In this document: in pieces, positions 8,835 through 18,556 of the stretch
How positions within the stretch are numbered: position 1 is the stretch's first letter
Layout: each line of letters starts with the position of its first letter
Assembly (NCBI GenBank): GCA_049322335.1
Contig: JBMORL010000084.1
Coordinates: 1-64,000 of the forward strand
DNA from: JBMORL01 sp049322335
GTDB lineage: Bacteria > Bacteroidota > Bacteroidia > Flavobacteriales_D > UBA2798
DNA length: 64,000 nucleotides
Direction of reading: 5' to 3'
The notes under the pieces: generated by a model
Databases searched by the model: none
What the model was told of the DNA's origin: nothing
Seen by the model: the letters and a program-made list of their open reading frames with translations, nothing else
Program-made: the position numbers and the translations under genes

Positions 8835-8846
8835 TTAGCCTGAAAA

Positions 8847-10307
8847 ATGAGTACGATTTACGATAAATACGAAGCGGTGATTGGCCTGGAAGTGCATATC
8901 CAGCTGCTGACCAAAACCAAAAACTTTTCCAGCGATATCAACGAGTATGGCTCTTTGCCCAATACCAATGTGAGTGTTATTTCACTGGGACATCCGGGAA
9001 CATTGCCAAAGATCAATAAACGTTCGGTGGAGTTTGCCGTAAAACTCGGACTTGCCTGTCATTGCGATATTTCTCCCGATATGCATTTTGCGCGCAAAAA
9101 TTATTTTTATCCCGATCTTCCAAAAGGTTACCAGATATCGCAGGACAACACTCCCATCTGCACCAACGGATTCATTGACATAAAAGATGATGAGGGAAAA
9201 GAAAAAAAAATCGGGCTTATCCGTATCCACATCGAAGAAGATGCAGGAAAAAGTATTCACGATATCGATCCTTTTCACACACTGGTGGATCTGAACCGTG
9301 CGGGTGTTCCCCTGCTGGAAATGGTTTCGAAACCTGATATCCGTTCAGCAAAAGAAGCGTATAATTATCTTACTGAAGTAAGAAAAATTGTACGTTACCT
9401 CGAAGTATGTGATGGAAACATGGAAGAAGGTTCGATGCGTTGCGATGCGAATATTTCCATTCGTTTAAAAGGATCGGATGAATTCAATACACGCGTGGAA
9501 GTAAAAAACATGAACTCCATCCGCAATGTTCAGCGCGCTATCGAATTTGAAGTGAAGCGGCAGGCAGAGATGATAGAAAAGGGCGAAAAACTGACTATGG
9601 AAACAAGAAGTTTTGACGCACCCACAGGAACCACTATCGGAATGAGAAGTAAAGAACAGGCACACGACTACCGTTATTTTCCCGAACCTGATTTGCAACC
9701 GCTGCACGTTTCGCAGGAATACATTGCCGATATAAAAAAGAACATGCCGCCACTTCCCGGTGAATTGTTTTTGAAATACACCAAAGAATTCGGGCTTACT
9801 GAATACGATGCTTACCAGCTTACCGACAGCAAACCGGTAGCGTTATTTTTTGAAAACATCCTGCAGTATACCAGTAATGCCAAGGCAGCTGCTAACTGGA
9901 TCATGGGCCCTGTGCGTTCGTGGCTCAATGAGAATGGAATAGAAATTGAACAGTTTCCCCTTTCGGCCGAACGGCTGGCCTCACTCATCACCCTGCTGGA
10001 AAACGGAAAAGTGTCGCATACTATTGCTGCGCAAAATATTTTTCCTTTACTGATATCCGAAAAAAATAAAACAGCAGAACAAATTGCAGTTGAAAACAAC
10101 TGGATACAGGAAAGCAACAGCGACTTTCTATTGGAGATCATCCGCGATGTAATTACGCAGCATCCCGAAGAATTTAAAAAATACAAAGGCGGGAAAACAA
10201 ATATTGTTGGTGTGTTTATGGGAGAAGTGATGAAACGTTCCAAAGGAAAAGCTGATCCTAAAGCCGCCAACCAGTTGCTGATAAAAACCTTAAACGAAAC
10301 GGAATAA
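8847..10307 (+). CDS. gatB: Asp-tRNA(Asn)/Glu-tRNA(Gln) amidotransferase subunit B
   Basis: 486 residues, full length. GatB binds and phosphorylates the mischarged tRNA in the GatCAB complex that converts Glu-tRNA(Gln) or Asp-tRNA(Asn) to the amide forms. Visible signatures are EAVIGLEVHIQL at the N-terminus, FARKNYFYPDLPKGYQISQ, EEDAGK, DLNRAGVPLLE and EGSMRCDANIS, with the cradle domain ending in DYRYFPEPDL and a C-terminal YqeY-like tail (KYKGGKTNIVGVFMGEVMK). GatA and GatC are not in the window. The next gene begins 2 bases later. Confidence 0.97.
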   Translation: MSTIYDKYEAVIGLEVHIQLLTKTKNFSSDINEYGSLPNTNVSVISLGHPGTLPKINKRSVEFAVKLGLACHCDISPDMHFARKNYFYPDLPKGYQISQDNTPICTNGFIDIKDDEGKEKKIGLIRIHIEEDAGKSIHDIDPFHTLVDLNRAGVPLLEMVSKPDIRSAKEAYNYLTEVRKIVRYLEVCDGNMEEGSMRCDANISIRLKGSDEFNTRVEVKNMNSIRNVQRAIEFEVKRQAEMIEKGEKLTMETRSFDAPTGTTIGMRSKEQAHDYRYFPEPDLQPLHVSQEYIADIKKNMPPLPGELFLKYTKEFGLTEYDAYQLTDSKPVALFFENILQYTSNAKAAANWIMGPVRSWLNENGIEIEQFPLSAERLASLITLLENGKVSHTIAAQNIFPLLISEKNKTAEQIAVENNWIQESNSDFLLEIIRDVITQHPEEFKKYKGGKTNIVGVFMGEVMKRSKGKADPKAANQLLIKTLNETE

Positions 10308-10309
10308 AA

Positions 10310-11473
10310 ATGAAACTGAATTTTTTTCGCCACCTGTTATTTTTTACTGCGGCAATTGCGCTGCTGGCTTCGTGTGGCAAAAGCGGAAACAAAGTAAAAG
10401 GCGTAATTAAAAACGGGGAAGGAAAAACCGTTTACCTCGAACGCTATGAGCGCAACAAAGCTGTAGCAGTAGATTCAGCCACCCTGGATGCTTCAGGAGA
10501 ATTTGAACTTGCTTATGAAAAAAACAAAACCGATTTCTACCGCCTGCGAATTGATGAAACCAATTACTGCGTTTTGATATTAGACAGCAGCAATACGGCA
10601 GAAATAGAAGCAGACGCCTCCAATCTTTTTAATTCGTATACTGTAAAAGGCTCGCCCAATTCTCAGGTAGCGCGCGAGTATTACCTGAATAATTATAACT
10701 ACATGGTGCTGCGTGAAAAACTGAGAAATGAACTGATGCTGATTCCTGTTACCGATTCTTCCCAACTGCACGCCAAACTGGCTGATGTGGAAAAAGTAAA
10801 AAAAGATTATGCAGACGGGCTGAAAGCTTTTATTGATAAAAATTCCAATTCGGCCGGGATCATTGTTGCTATTTCAGAACTCGATCCGATCAACGACCTG
10901 CAATGGATGAAAAAAATTGAAGGCGCTGCCGCTTTACATATGGCCAATTCGGAAATGCACCAGTCGATAAAAGCACAGGTGAGCCAGGCAGAATATTCGA
11001 AAAAAATGTATGATATGCAGAAAGCCGAAGAAGAACGGCTGTCTAACCTGTTGGCAAAAGGATCTTTGGCACCGGAGATAGATCTGCCCAATCCTGATGG
11101 TAAAAATATTGCTCTCTCTTCCTTACGTGGAAAATATGTGCTCATCGATTTCTGGGCATCCTGGTGCGGCCCCTGCCGGAAAGAAAACCCAAATGTGGTG
11201 GCCCTTTACAATAAATACAAGGGAAAAGGGTTTGAAATTTATTCTGTTTCACTGGATAATAACAAAGATAAATGGGTGAATGCCATTGCAGCCGATGGTT
11301 TGGTATGGAAATCGCATGTAAGTGATTTGAAGCAGTGGCAAACCTCGGTGATCAGCACCTATGGATTTAACGCTATCCCGTTCACCGTTTTGGTGGATAA
11401 GGACGGAAAAGTAATAGGCACCAACCTGAGAGGCCCTGCACTGGAAGAAAAATTAAAAGAAATATTCGGATGA
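10310..11473 (+). CDS. DUF4369/TlpA-like thioredoxin lipoprotein (first of tandem pair)
   Basis: 387 residues with a lipoprotein signal (lipobox LASC near residue 23). An N-terminal beta-rich DUF4369-type domain (GVIKNGEGKTVYLERYE) and a helical linker lead to a C-terminal thioredoxin fold with WCGPC at residues 285-289 (catalytic Cys286 and Cys289) and the cis-Pro segment IPFTVLVD. It is likely a periplasmic thiol-disulfide oxidoreductase. The thioredoxin domain is nearly the same as that of the next gene, and the two overlap by 4 bases (ATGA), indicating tandem duplication and coupled translation. Confidence 0.88.
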   Translation: MKLNFFRHLLFFTAAIALLASCGKSGNKVKGVIKNGEGKTVYLERYERNKAVAVDSATLDASGEFELAYEKNKTDFYRLRIDETNYCVLILDSSNTAEIEADASNLFNSYTVKGSPNSQVAREYYLNNYNYMVLREKLRNELMLIPVTDSSQLHAKLADVEKVKKDYADGLKAFIDKNSNSAGIIVAISELDPINDLQWMKKIEGAAALHMANSEMHQSIKAQVSQAEYSKKMYDMQKAEEERLSNLLAKGSLAPEIDLPNPDGKNIALSSLRGKYVLIDFWASWCGPCRKENPNVVALYNKYKGKGFEIYSVSLDNNKDKWVNAIAADGLVWKSHVSDLKQWQTSVISTYGFNAIPFTVLVDKDGKVIGTNLRGPALEEKLKEIFG

Positions 11474-12639
11474 TTATGTATAAAAAAATTATTACTGCTG
11501 CCTTTGCTTCCTGTATAACGGTGTTTGCATTGGCGCAGTCAAAACCCGTAGTTGTTTCGGGAACGCTGCAGAATGTGGCCGGAAAAAAAATCTACCTCGA
11601 AACATTTGATAAAGCCATTACAGTAAAAATCGACAGCGCGCTGGTGGGTAAAAAAGGGAAGTTTGAATTTAAACGTCCCATTGATAAAACCGATTTCTAC
11701 CGCCTCTCGCTGAAACAGGGAGACTTTGCCGTGTTGATTCTGATGCCGGGAGAAAATGTAACCGTCACCGGTGACGGCAATAACCTGAATAAAACCTACA
11801 AACTAACGGGTTCCCCCCATTCGCAGAAGCTGATGGACTTTGTGAACATAGTGAACAATTACGCCATGAAACGCGACACGCTGCAAAACAAAGTGAAAGA
11901 GTTTGCCTCCAAAGGCGACCAGGTGAGTGCGGCCAAATACAATACCGAATTGCAAAACGCCTATAGTGAATTTCTGAAGAACAGGGATAAATTCATAGAT
12001 GACAATCCCGAATCACCGGCATTGCTGGGAGCTTTGAACCATTTGAATCCGAATACAGACCTGGCACAGCTGAAAAAAATTGAACAGGCGCTGGGAAAAT
12101 CCATGCCGGGTTCGCAATACCACGAATCGGTGAAAGGCATGGTGACCGGGGTGGAAGCACAGATAGCCGAACAGGAAAGACAACGTAAAGCACAGGAAGA
12201 ACTGGCCAATAAACTGGCGCCCGGAAAACCGGCACCCGAAATTAACATGAACGACCGCAACGGAGAACCACTTCCGTTGTCTTCACTGAAGGGGAAATAT
12301 GTACTCATCGATTTCTGGGCCTCCTGGTGCGGCCCCTGCCGGAAAGAAAATCCCAACGTGGTGGCCATGTATAACAAATACAAGGATAAAGGATTCACCG
12401 TTTATAGTGTTTCTATTGACCATCAGAAACAAAACTGGCTGGACGCTATTGATAAAGATAAGTTAACATGGCCCAGCCACGTTAGTTCGCTGCAGGGATG
12501 GAAAACACCCATTCTCGGTGAATATGGAATCAATGGCGTTCCGTTTACTGTACTCGTTGACCAGGAAGGAAAAATCATTCAAACCAACCTGCGCGGGCCG
12601 GCACTTGAAAAAAAATTAGCGGAAATTTTCGGATTCTAA
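11470..12639 (+). CDS. DUF4369/TlpA-like thioredoxin (second of tandem pair)
   Basis: 389 residues with the same architecture as the upstream gene but a cleavable Sec signal ending ALAQ instead of a lipobox, so it is probably soluble in the periplasm. The DUF4369-like domain starts VSGTLQNVAGKKIYLETF; the thioredoxin active site is WCGPC at residues 286-290, with GVPFTVLVD as the cis-Pro loop. The two proteins match closely around the active site (LIDFWASWCGPCRKENPNVV) but differ in the helical middle. ATG at 11476 is an alternative start. It is followed immediately by the M1 peptidase. Confidence 0.88.
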   Translation: MIMYKKIITAAFASCITVFALAQSKPVVVSGTLQNVAGKKIYLETFDKAITVKIDSALVGKKGKFEFKRPIDKTDFYRLSLKQGDFAVLILMPGENVTVTGDGNNLNKTYKLTGSPHSQKLMDFVNIVNNYAMKRDTLQNKVKEFASKGDQVSAAKYNTELQNAYSEFLKNRDKFIDDNPESPALLGALNHLNPNTDLAQLKKIEQALGKSMPGSQYHESVKGMVTGVEAQIAEQERQRKAQEELANKLAPGKPAPEINMNDRNGEPLPLSSLKGKYVLIDFWASWCGPCRKENPNVVAMYNKYKDKGFTVYSVSIDHQKQNWLDAIDKDKLTWPSHVSSLQGWKTPILGEYGINGVPFTVLVDQEGKIIQTNLRGPALEKKLAEIFGF

Positions 12640-15600
12640 ATGAAACATTCGATCATCGTTTTCTTTTTTCTCCTGTATGCCGGAATACTCTGCGCACAAA
12701 AAACAAGAGAAAATTATTTTCAACAGGAAGTAAATTATACCCTTTCAGTAAAACTGGATGATGAAAAACATACACTAAAAGGATTTGAAACCATTCAGTA
12801 TATCAATCATTCGCCACATTCGCTCAACCATATTTATTTTCACCTCTGGCCCAATGCCTACCGGAATAACAAAACCGCATTTGCCATTCAGCAAATGGAA
12901 AACGGTGACGAAGAATTTTATTTTTCTGATGCCAGCGAACATTACGGATATATCGATTCGCTTTTATTTACTGTAGATAATGATACGGTAAAATGGGAAT
13001 ACGATTCGGCACACATTGATATTTGCCTGTTGCACCTCAAAAAAACACTTCACCCGGGAGACACCATTGAAATTGCCACACCGTTTTTTGTAAAACTTCC
13101 TTCCAGTTTTTCGAGACTGGGCCATGAAGGACAATCCTACCAGATTACGCAATGGTATCCAAAACCAGCTGTTTATGATAATAACGGATGGAACAAAATG
13201 CCCTACCTCAACCAGGGAGAATTTTATTCGGAATTCGGATCGTTTGATGTTTCCATCACCCTTCCCAGAAATTATGTGGTAGCCGCAACAGGCGACATAC
13301 AAAGTCCCGAAGAAGAAAAGTGGCTGGAGAACCGTGCGAAAGAAACCAAAGCTTTGATCGAACAGGTGCGCATTGATAAGTCGGGGCGACTGAACGGAAC
13401 CTGGGATGAAAAATTTCCCGAATCATCAAGGGAATGGAAAACCGTCAGATATAAACAGAAAAACGTTCACGATTTTGCCTGGTTTGCCGATAAACGTTTT
13501 TATGTTCTGCGCGGAGAATACAACTTACCCAAAAGCGGAAGAAATGTGGCGTTGTATAGTTATTTTCTGCGCAGCGGTTCGAAATACTGGGTAAAATCCA
13601 TTCAATACCTGAATGACGCTATCAAATACTATTCGCTTTGGAATGGCGAATATCCCTACAACGTTGTATCAGCCGTTGACGGATCGCTTTCTGCCGGTGG
13701 AGGAATGGAATATCCCACTATAACGATCATCGGGCAAGTGGGAAGCGATCATAGTCTTGAAAATGTAATTATGCACGAAGTAGGTCATAACTGGTTTTAT
13801 GGCATATTGGGAACCAACGAACGCGAACACCCGTGGATGGATGAAGGGCTGAACACTTTTAATGAAATGCGTTATAACGAAACAAAATATCCTGAATTAT
13901 CTTTAACCGGTTCATTCGCTCCCGGGCAAACGGGTTTAAATAAATTTTTGCATATAGAAGATATTACTCAGCGTTATCAGTACCAGCTTACTTATTTTTT
14001 ACAGGCCGCCCGAAATGCCGATCAGCCGATGGAAGAAAAAGCGCAGAATTTTACTCCATTTAATTATGCTGCTGTGGTATATTCGAAAACCGGTTTTGAA
14101 ATGGATTACCTGCGTCATTATCTTGGTGAAAAAGTGTTTGACAAATGCATGCATGAATATTACGAAAGATGGAAATTCAAACATCCGCAGCCGGCCGATC
14201 TTCATCAAACTTTTGAAGATATTTCCAAACGCGACCTCGACTGGTTTTTCAGCGACATGGTGAATTCGAATGAAGTAATCGATTATAAACTGGTGAGAAA
14301 AGCAAAACCCGAGCGTGGTTCCACCAAAACCAACATGTGGATGAAATTCGAACAAGGTTTAATCGTAAATAACAAAACAGGAACGATTGCACCCTTTGTG
14401 ATACAGGGAATCAGGGGTGATACGATTGCTGCAGAGGTCTGGTATGACGGATTCAGGGGAAAAAAAGTAGTTTATTTTCCCAACGGGCCTTACGAATATT
14501 TTAAAATTGATTACGAACACCGTACACCTGATGTAAACCGCAACAACAATATGCTGAAAGAAAAAGGCATGTGTAAACGAATGGAAAGGCCATTGCTTCA
14601 ATTCGGGGGAACCATTGATAACGGAACACGAAGCATAGTAAATTATCTTCCCGTAATCGGTTTTAATGATTATGACGGATTGATGGGAGGAATTGCTTTG
14701 TATAACAATTTTTTGCCACAGAAAGGTTTCGAATGGAAGATCATACCATTGTTTGGTTTCAAATCCATGCAACCGGCAGGAATGGCACGTTTTGATGTGA
14801 ATATCAATACGCGTAAAAGTACTTTGCTGAATAACATAAATATTTTTCTTTCCGTCCAGCGGTTTTCTATTGACGTGAACAACGATGCACGCGAAGGTAA
14901 TTTTGTCAAAGTAAATCCCGGTATGGAGTTCAGGTGGAAGAAAAATAATTACAGGAGTAAGACTGACCGTTTTATCAAGTTATCCTCTCCGGCTATAATG
15001 GAAACAGAAAAATCACCTGACGGATGGGATGGAAATGGTGATTTGGTTTATAATGACAAATCTTACATCAACCTGTATCCGGAGATGTCGTTCACTTATC
15101 TCAACGGCAAAAAACTTACTCCCTGGTCGCTGGAAGCCAATGCACAATATGGAATAAACAGTTTATCGGATTCGCTGCAAAACGATTTTTTGAAGGCTTC
15201 CGTTACCTGGCATTACAAATGGGTATACAACGCAAAGGGTAATGCCGTTAGTTTTCGTGTATTTGCCGGAAAATTTATTTTCAACAATACCATCAGTGCG
15301 CGCTACAGCTGGAGAATGGACGGGCAGCATGGTTATCATGATTATTCCTACAGTTCTGTTTTTCCTGCCCGCTTTGAAACAGAAAAAATGTTCAGCCACC
15401 AGTTTATTGAAAACCACGGAGCCATAAAAATTCCCACTGCCAACGGCCAATCCATCGACTGGCTGGCATCGGTGAACGTGAAAGCAGATTTGCCTGTACC
15501 TGTAATTAAAACATTTGCCGATTTCGGTATCAGCCAAAATCCGGGAGCGGATGTGTCGGTAGTGTATGATGCCGGTTTTTATTTCACATTCTTCAAAGGA

Positions 15601-15750
15601 TTTTCGGATGTATATATTCCTGTGTTTATGTCTAAAAACGTGCAGGATGAATACGATGCCAACAATTTCAATTTCGCGTACCGTATCCGGTTTACGTTCA
15701 ACCTGCAAAACCTTGCTCCTTCGCAACTCATTAAAAAAATACCGTTCTGA
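12640..15750 (+). CDS. M1-family metallopeptidase with beta-rich C-terminal half
   Basis: 1036 residues with a Sec signal (to LCAQ). The N-terminal ~560 residues are an M1 aminopeptidase: exopeptidase-like motif GGGME at 353-357 and zinc site HEVGH at 379-383 with the third ligand Glu402 exactly 18 residues later (WMDEGLN). The C-terminal ~430 residues do not look like the usual M1 C-terminal helices; they alternate polar and hydrophobic residues with many aromatics (NINIFLSVQRFSIDV, YRIRFTFNL) and end in Phe, suggesting an outer-membrane beta-barrel or large beta-domain. It starts immediately after the preceding stop and overlaps lpxH by one base (TGATG). Confidence 0.88.
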   Translation: MKHSIIVFFFLLYAGILCAQKTRENYFQQEVNYTLSVKLDDEKHTLKGFETIQYINHSPHSLNHIYFHLWPNAYRNNKTAFAIQQMENGDEEFYFSDASEHYGYIDSLLFTVDNDTVKWEYDSAHIDICLLHLKKTLHPGDTIEIATPFFVKLPSSFSRLGHEGQSYQITQWYPKPAVYDNNGWNKMPYLNQGEFYSEFGSFDVSITLPRNYVVAATGDIQSPEEEKWLENRAKETKALIEQVRIDKSGRLNGTWDEKFPESSREWKTVRYKQKNVHDFAWFADKRFYVLRGEYNLPKSGRNVALYSYFLRSGSKYWVKSIQYLNDAIKYYSLWNGEYPYNVVSAVDGSLSAGGGMEYPTITIIGQVGSDHSLENVIMHEVGHNWFYGILGTNEREHPWMDEGLNTFNEMRYNETKYPELSLTGSFAPGQTGLNKFLHIEDITQRYQYQLTYFLQAARNADQPMEEKAQNFTPFNYAAVVYSKTGFEMDYLRHYLGEKVFDKCMHEYYERWKFKHPQPADLHQTFEDISKRDLDWFFSDMVNSNEVIDYKLVRKAKPERGSTKTNMWMKFEQGLIVNNKTGTIAPFVIQGIRGDTIAAEVWYDGFRGKKVVYFPNGPYEYFKIDYEHRTPDVNRNNNMLKEKGMCKRMERPLLQFGGTIDNGTRSIVNYLPVIGFNDYDGLMGGIALYNNFLPQKGFEWKIIPLFGFKSMQPAGMARFDVNINTRKSTLLNNINIFLSVQRFSIDVNNDAREGNFVKVNPGMEFRWKKNNYRSKTDRFIKLSSPAIMETEKSPDGWDGNGDLVYNDKSYINLYPEMSFTYLNGKKLTPWSLEANAQYGINSLSDSLQNDFLKASVTWHYKWVYNAKGNAVSFRVFAGKFIFNNTISARYSWRMDGQHGYHDYSYSSVFPARFETEKMFSHQFIENHGAIKIPTANGQSIDWLASVNVKADLPVPVIKTFADFGISQNPGADVSVVYDAGFYFTFFKGFSDVYIPVFMSKNVQDEYDANNFNFAYRIRFTFNLQNLAPSQLIKKIPF

Positions 15751-16490
15751 TGGAAGGAAAAAAAATATATTTCGCTTCCGATCTTCACTTAGGCGTACCG
15801 GGTTATGAAGAAAGCCGCAAGCGTGAAGAAAAGTTTGTAAAATGGCTGGGTGAAATAAAAAAAGATGCAGCCGAAGTTTATCTTGTGGGCGACCTGTTCG
15901 ATTTCTGGTTTGAATACAAAACCGTCATACCAAAAGGATTTGTACGCCTCCAGGGAAAAATGGCCGAACTTTCCGACAGCGGAATTATTGTTCACGTTTT
16001 TACAGGTAATCACGACATGTGGATGTATGATTACCTGCCGAAAGAACTGGGGGTAAAATTATATCATGCTCCCGTGGAACGCGAGATCAATGGAAAAAAA
16101 TTCTTCATCGGCCATGGTGACGGATTAGGCCCTGGTGACAAAGGATATAAATTCATCAAAAAAGTATTCAGAAATAAATTCTGCCAGTGGTGTTTTGCGC
16201 GGCTGCATCCCAATTTTGGTATCGGCCTGGCCAACTATTTTTCACGCAGAAGCCGCAATAAAACCAAACACGAATCGCATTACCTCGGAGATGAAAAAGA
16301 ATTTTTAGTGCAGTTTTGCAAAGAAAAGCTGAAGGAAAAAAAATACGATTATTTTATTTTCGGCCACCGTCATCTTCCCATTGATATGAAAATTGAAAAC
16401 AGCCGTTATATCAACCTGGGCGACTGGATTCAATACTTTACCTGGGCCGAGTTTGACGGCCATGAACTTCGTTTTACAAAATCAGAATGA
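15750..16490 (+). CDS. lpxH: UDP-2,3-diacylglucosamine diphosphatase LpxH
   Basis: A 246-residue calcineurin-type phosphoesterase with all metal motifs: DLHLG (residues 11-15), GDLFDFWFEY, GNHDMWM, GHGDGLG and GHRHLP. The DFWFEY and RLHPNFG...A stretches are typical of LpxH, which hydrolyses UDP-2,3-diacylglucosamine to lipid X at the inner membrane. Bacteroidota LpxH proteins are this length. It ends 3 bases before the convergent helicase gene with no terminator between. Confidence 0.88.
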   Translation: MEGKKIYFASDLHLGVPGYEESRKREEKFVKWLGEIKKDAAEVYLVGDLFDFWFEYKTVIPKGFVRLQGKMAELSDSGIIVHVFTGNHDMWMYDYLPKELGVKLYHAPVEREINGKKFFIGHGDGLGPGDKGYKFIKKVFRNKFCQWCFARLHPNFGIGLANYFSRRSRNKTKHESHYLGDEKEFLVQFCKEKLKEKKYDYFIFGHRHLPIDMKIENSRYINLGDWIQYFTWAEFDGHELRFTKSE

Positions 16491-16493
16491 AAT

Positions 16494-18320
16494 TTAGTTT
16501 TCCCAGAAAGCCGCTTTGGGTTTAAATCCGCGGGCCTGGTTTTTATGATTATCGTTTTTGCCTTTGAATTTATCTCCGCCTTTATTGCCTGAAAATTTTT
16601 CTTTTCCCCCGTAGTTCTTCTTTTTGAAGTCTTTGTTGTAAGGTTTTTTCCCACCTCCGCCATATCCGCCTCCACCATAACCTCCGCCTCCTTTTCTTCC
16701 ACCTTCACTCAGTTCAACACGTACCTGGCGGCCTTTGTCATTGGATAGCTGGTTAAGAGCATCCATAATCTGTTGCTCCAATCCTTTTTTCACTTCAAAA
16801 AACGAAAACTCACGCTTGATGTCTATTCGCCCGATATCTTTTCCGGAAATATTGGTGTTATCACAAACAATGCGCACCAGCATTCCTTTATTCAGGTCAT
16901 CCATTTCACCCATATTGATAAACAGGCGTGAGTATTCACCGTCATAACTTCTGCCCTGTTCTCCGCCACGGTCGTTGTCGCGCTTCACATGGCCGTCTGT
17001 ATTGAGGTCTTCGCTGTTTTTATAATAATTGAGAAAATGGTTGAATTCGGCTGAAACCACGCGCTTGATAATTTCTTCTTTGGAAAGATCGGCCATCGCT
17101 TCGTTGATCTTTGGCAGGAAAGGCTCAATTTCTTTTTCATTCACCTTCACTTTTGCCATTTTTTCGATCATGGCAAACAATTGTTTTTCGCATATCTCGT
17201 GTCCGTTAGGAATACGCGCCCGGACAAACTGTTGTTTGATCTGGCGTTCGATATCACGTATGCGGTTGCTTTCGCGGTTGTTGACAAAAATCAAACTTAA
17301 TCCCGATTTTCCGGCACGCGCTGTTCTTCCGCTGCGGTGAGTATAGTTTTCGATATCGTCAGGCAAATTGTAATTGATAACGTGCGTAATGTCGTTCACG
17401 TCAATTCCACGGGCGGCTACATCGGTAGCACAAAGCAACTGGATGGTTTTTTCACGGAACTTGCGCATCACATGATCGCGTTGCGACTGTGAAAGATCAC
17501 CGTGCAATGCCTCGCAGTTATATCCGTCTTTGATGAGTTTTTCTGCGATGTCCTGCGTTTCTCTTCTTGTACGGCAAAAAATAATTCCGAAAATTTCAGG
17601 ATAAAAATCAATCACGCGCTTCAGTGCGAAGTAGCGGTCTTTTTCTTTGATCATGAAATACCGGTGTTCGATATTTTCTGCTCCCTGGTTTTGTTTTCCC
17701 ACGGTTATTTCGCGGGGATTTTTCATGTAATTCCTTGAGATAGCTGCCACTTCTTTGGGCATGGTAGCCGAAAACAACCAGGTATTCCTTTCTTCGGGAA
17801 CATTTTCAAGAATATTATCAATATCTTCTTTAAAACCCATGTTCAGCATTTCGTCTGCTTCATCCAGTACTACAATGCTTACGTTATTAATTTTTACAAA
17901 CCTGCGGTCGATCATATCAATCAGTCGACCGGGAGTAGCAACTACCACCTGCGCACCATTTCGAATCTGGCGGGCCTGTTCCTGGATGCTGGCACCACCA
18001 TAAATGGCTACTATATTCACACTACGAAAATTCTTCGCGTAATTTTTAAGGTCTTTGGTGATTTGCAGGCAAAGTTCGCGTGTAGGACAAACGATAAGAG
18101 CCTGTGTGTCTTTTTGTGAAAAATCAACTTTGTTAAGGAGCGGCAATCCAAAAGCGGCCGTTTTTCCTGTGCCTGTTTGTGCAAGGCCAACAAGGTCTGA
18201 TGCGTTTTCAAGCAACATCGGTATAGCCTGTTGCTGTATGGGTGTGGGGGTGGTAAATCCGAGTGAGGTAACTGCTTTTACTAATTCTTCCTTCAATCCC
18301 AACTGTTCAAATCCGTTCAT
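16494..18320 (-). CDS. DEAD-box RNA helicase (DeaD/CsdA type)
   Basis: 608 residues. Two RecA domains carry the Q-motif region, AQTGTGKT (47-54), PTRELC, VLDEAD, SAT, and the C-terminal HRSGRTARAG. A DbpA-like RNA-binding domain follows (about 465-545, RLFINMGEMDDLNKGML) and the tail is a Gly/Lys-rich, Tyr-spaced low-complexity segment (GGGGYGGGGYGGGGKKPYN). This is the usual layout of cold-induced helicases that unwind structured RNA in ribosome assembly and decay. A TACCTTTG -7 element lies 29 bases upstream. Confident as a helicase; the DeaD assignment is by architecture. Confidence 0.92.
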   Translation of the reverse strand: MNGFEQLGLKEELVKAVTSLGFTTPTPIQQQAIPMLLENASDLVGLAQTGTGKTAAFGLPLLNKVDFSQKDTQALIVCPTRELCLQITKDLKNYAKNFRSVNIVAIYGGASIQEQARQIRNGAQVVVATPGRLIDMIDRRFVKINNVSIVVLDEADEMLNMGFKEDIDNILENVPEERNTWLFSATMPKEVAAISRNYMKNPREITVGKQNQGAENIEHRYFMIKEKDRYFALKRVIDFYPEIFGIIFCRTRRETQDIAEKLIKDGYNCEALHGDLSQSQRDHVMRKFREKTIQLLCATDVAARGIDVNDITHVINYNLPDDIENYTHRSGRTARAGKSGLSLIFVNNRESNRIRDIERQIKQQFVRARIPNGHEICEKQLFAMIEKMAKVKVNEKEIEPFLPKINEAMADLSKEEIIKRVVSAEFNHFLNYYKNSEDLNTDGHVKRDNDRGGEQGRSYDGEYSRLFINMGEMDDLNKGMLVRIVCDNTNISGKDIGRIDIKREFSFFEVKKGLEQQIMDALNQLSNDKGRQVRVELSEGGRKGGGGYGGGGYGGGGKKPYNKDFKKKNYGGKEKFSGNKGGDKFKGKNDNHKNQARGFKPKAAFWEN

Positions 18321-18349
18321 AACTATTTAGTATAATATAATTTAAGGCG

Positions 18350-18357
18350 CAAAGGTA
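18350..18357 (-). promoter_or_regulatory. -7 promoter element of the DEAD-box helicase
   Basis: Exact TACCTTTG on the minus strand, 29 bases before ATG 18320. The remaining divergent intergenic sequence to 18544 is AT-rich and shows no hairpin or ORF I can support. Confidence 0.45.
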
Positions 18358-18544
18358 GGCTTTTCTTGCGAAATAACCTCCGGTAGCTGATTTATCTTCC
18401 TGTAAAACAGCGTGTAAGGGTTGAGGAACAAGGGGTTAAGAATAAATATATTTTTGACAAAAGAGTAAAAACCGGTTAAAAAAGAAGAAAAAACAACAAC
18501 CCCCACAGCACCCGAAACCACAGGAAAACATGGCTATTTCCCTC

Positions 18545-18552
18545 TATCTTTG
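18545..18552 (+). promoter_or_regulatory. -7 promoter element of the men cluster
   Basis: Exact TATCTTTG only 4 bases before ATG 18557. If used, transcription would begin at or next to the start codon, giving a leaderless or nearly leaderless mRNA. Confidence 0.45.
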
Positions 18553-18556
18553 CCGC

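Noticed and set aside
18321..18544. Cold-shock type long leader or riboswitch before the DEAD-box gene
   Set aside because: The -7 element gives a leader of only about 25 bases and no conserved structure is visible.
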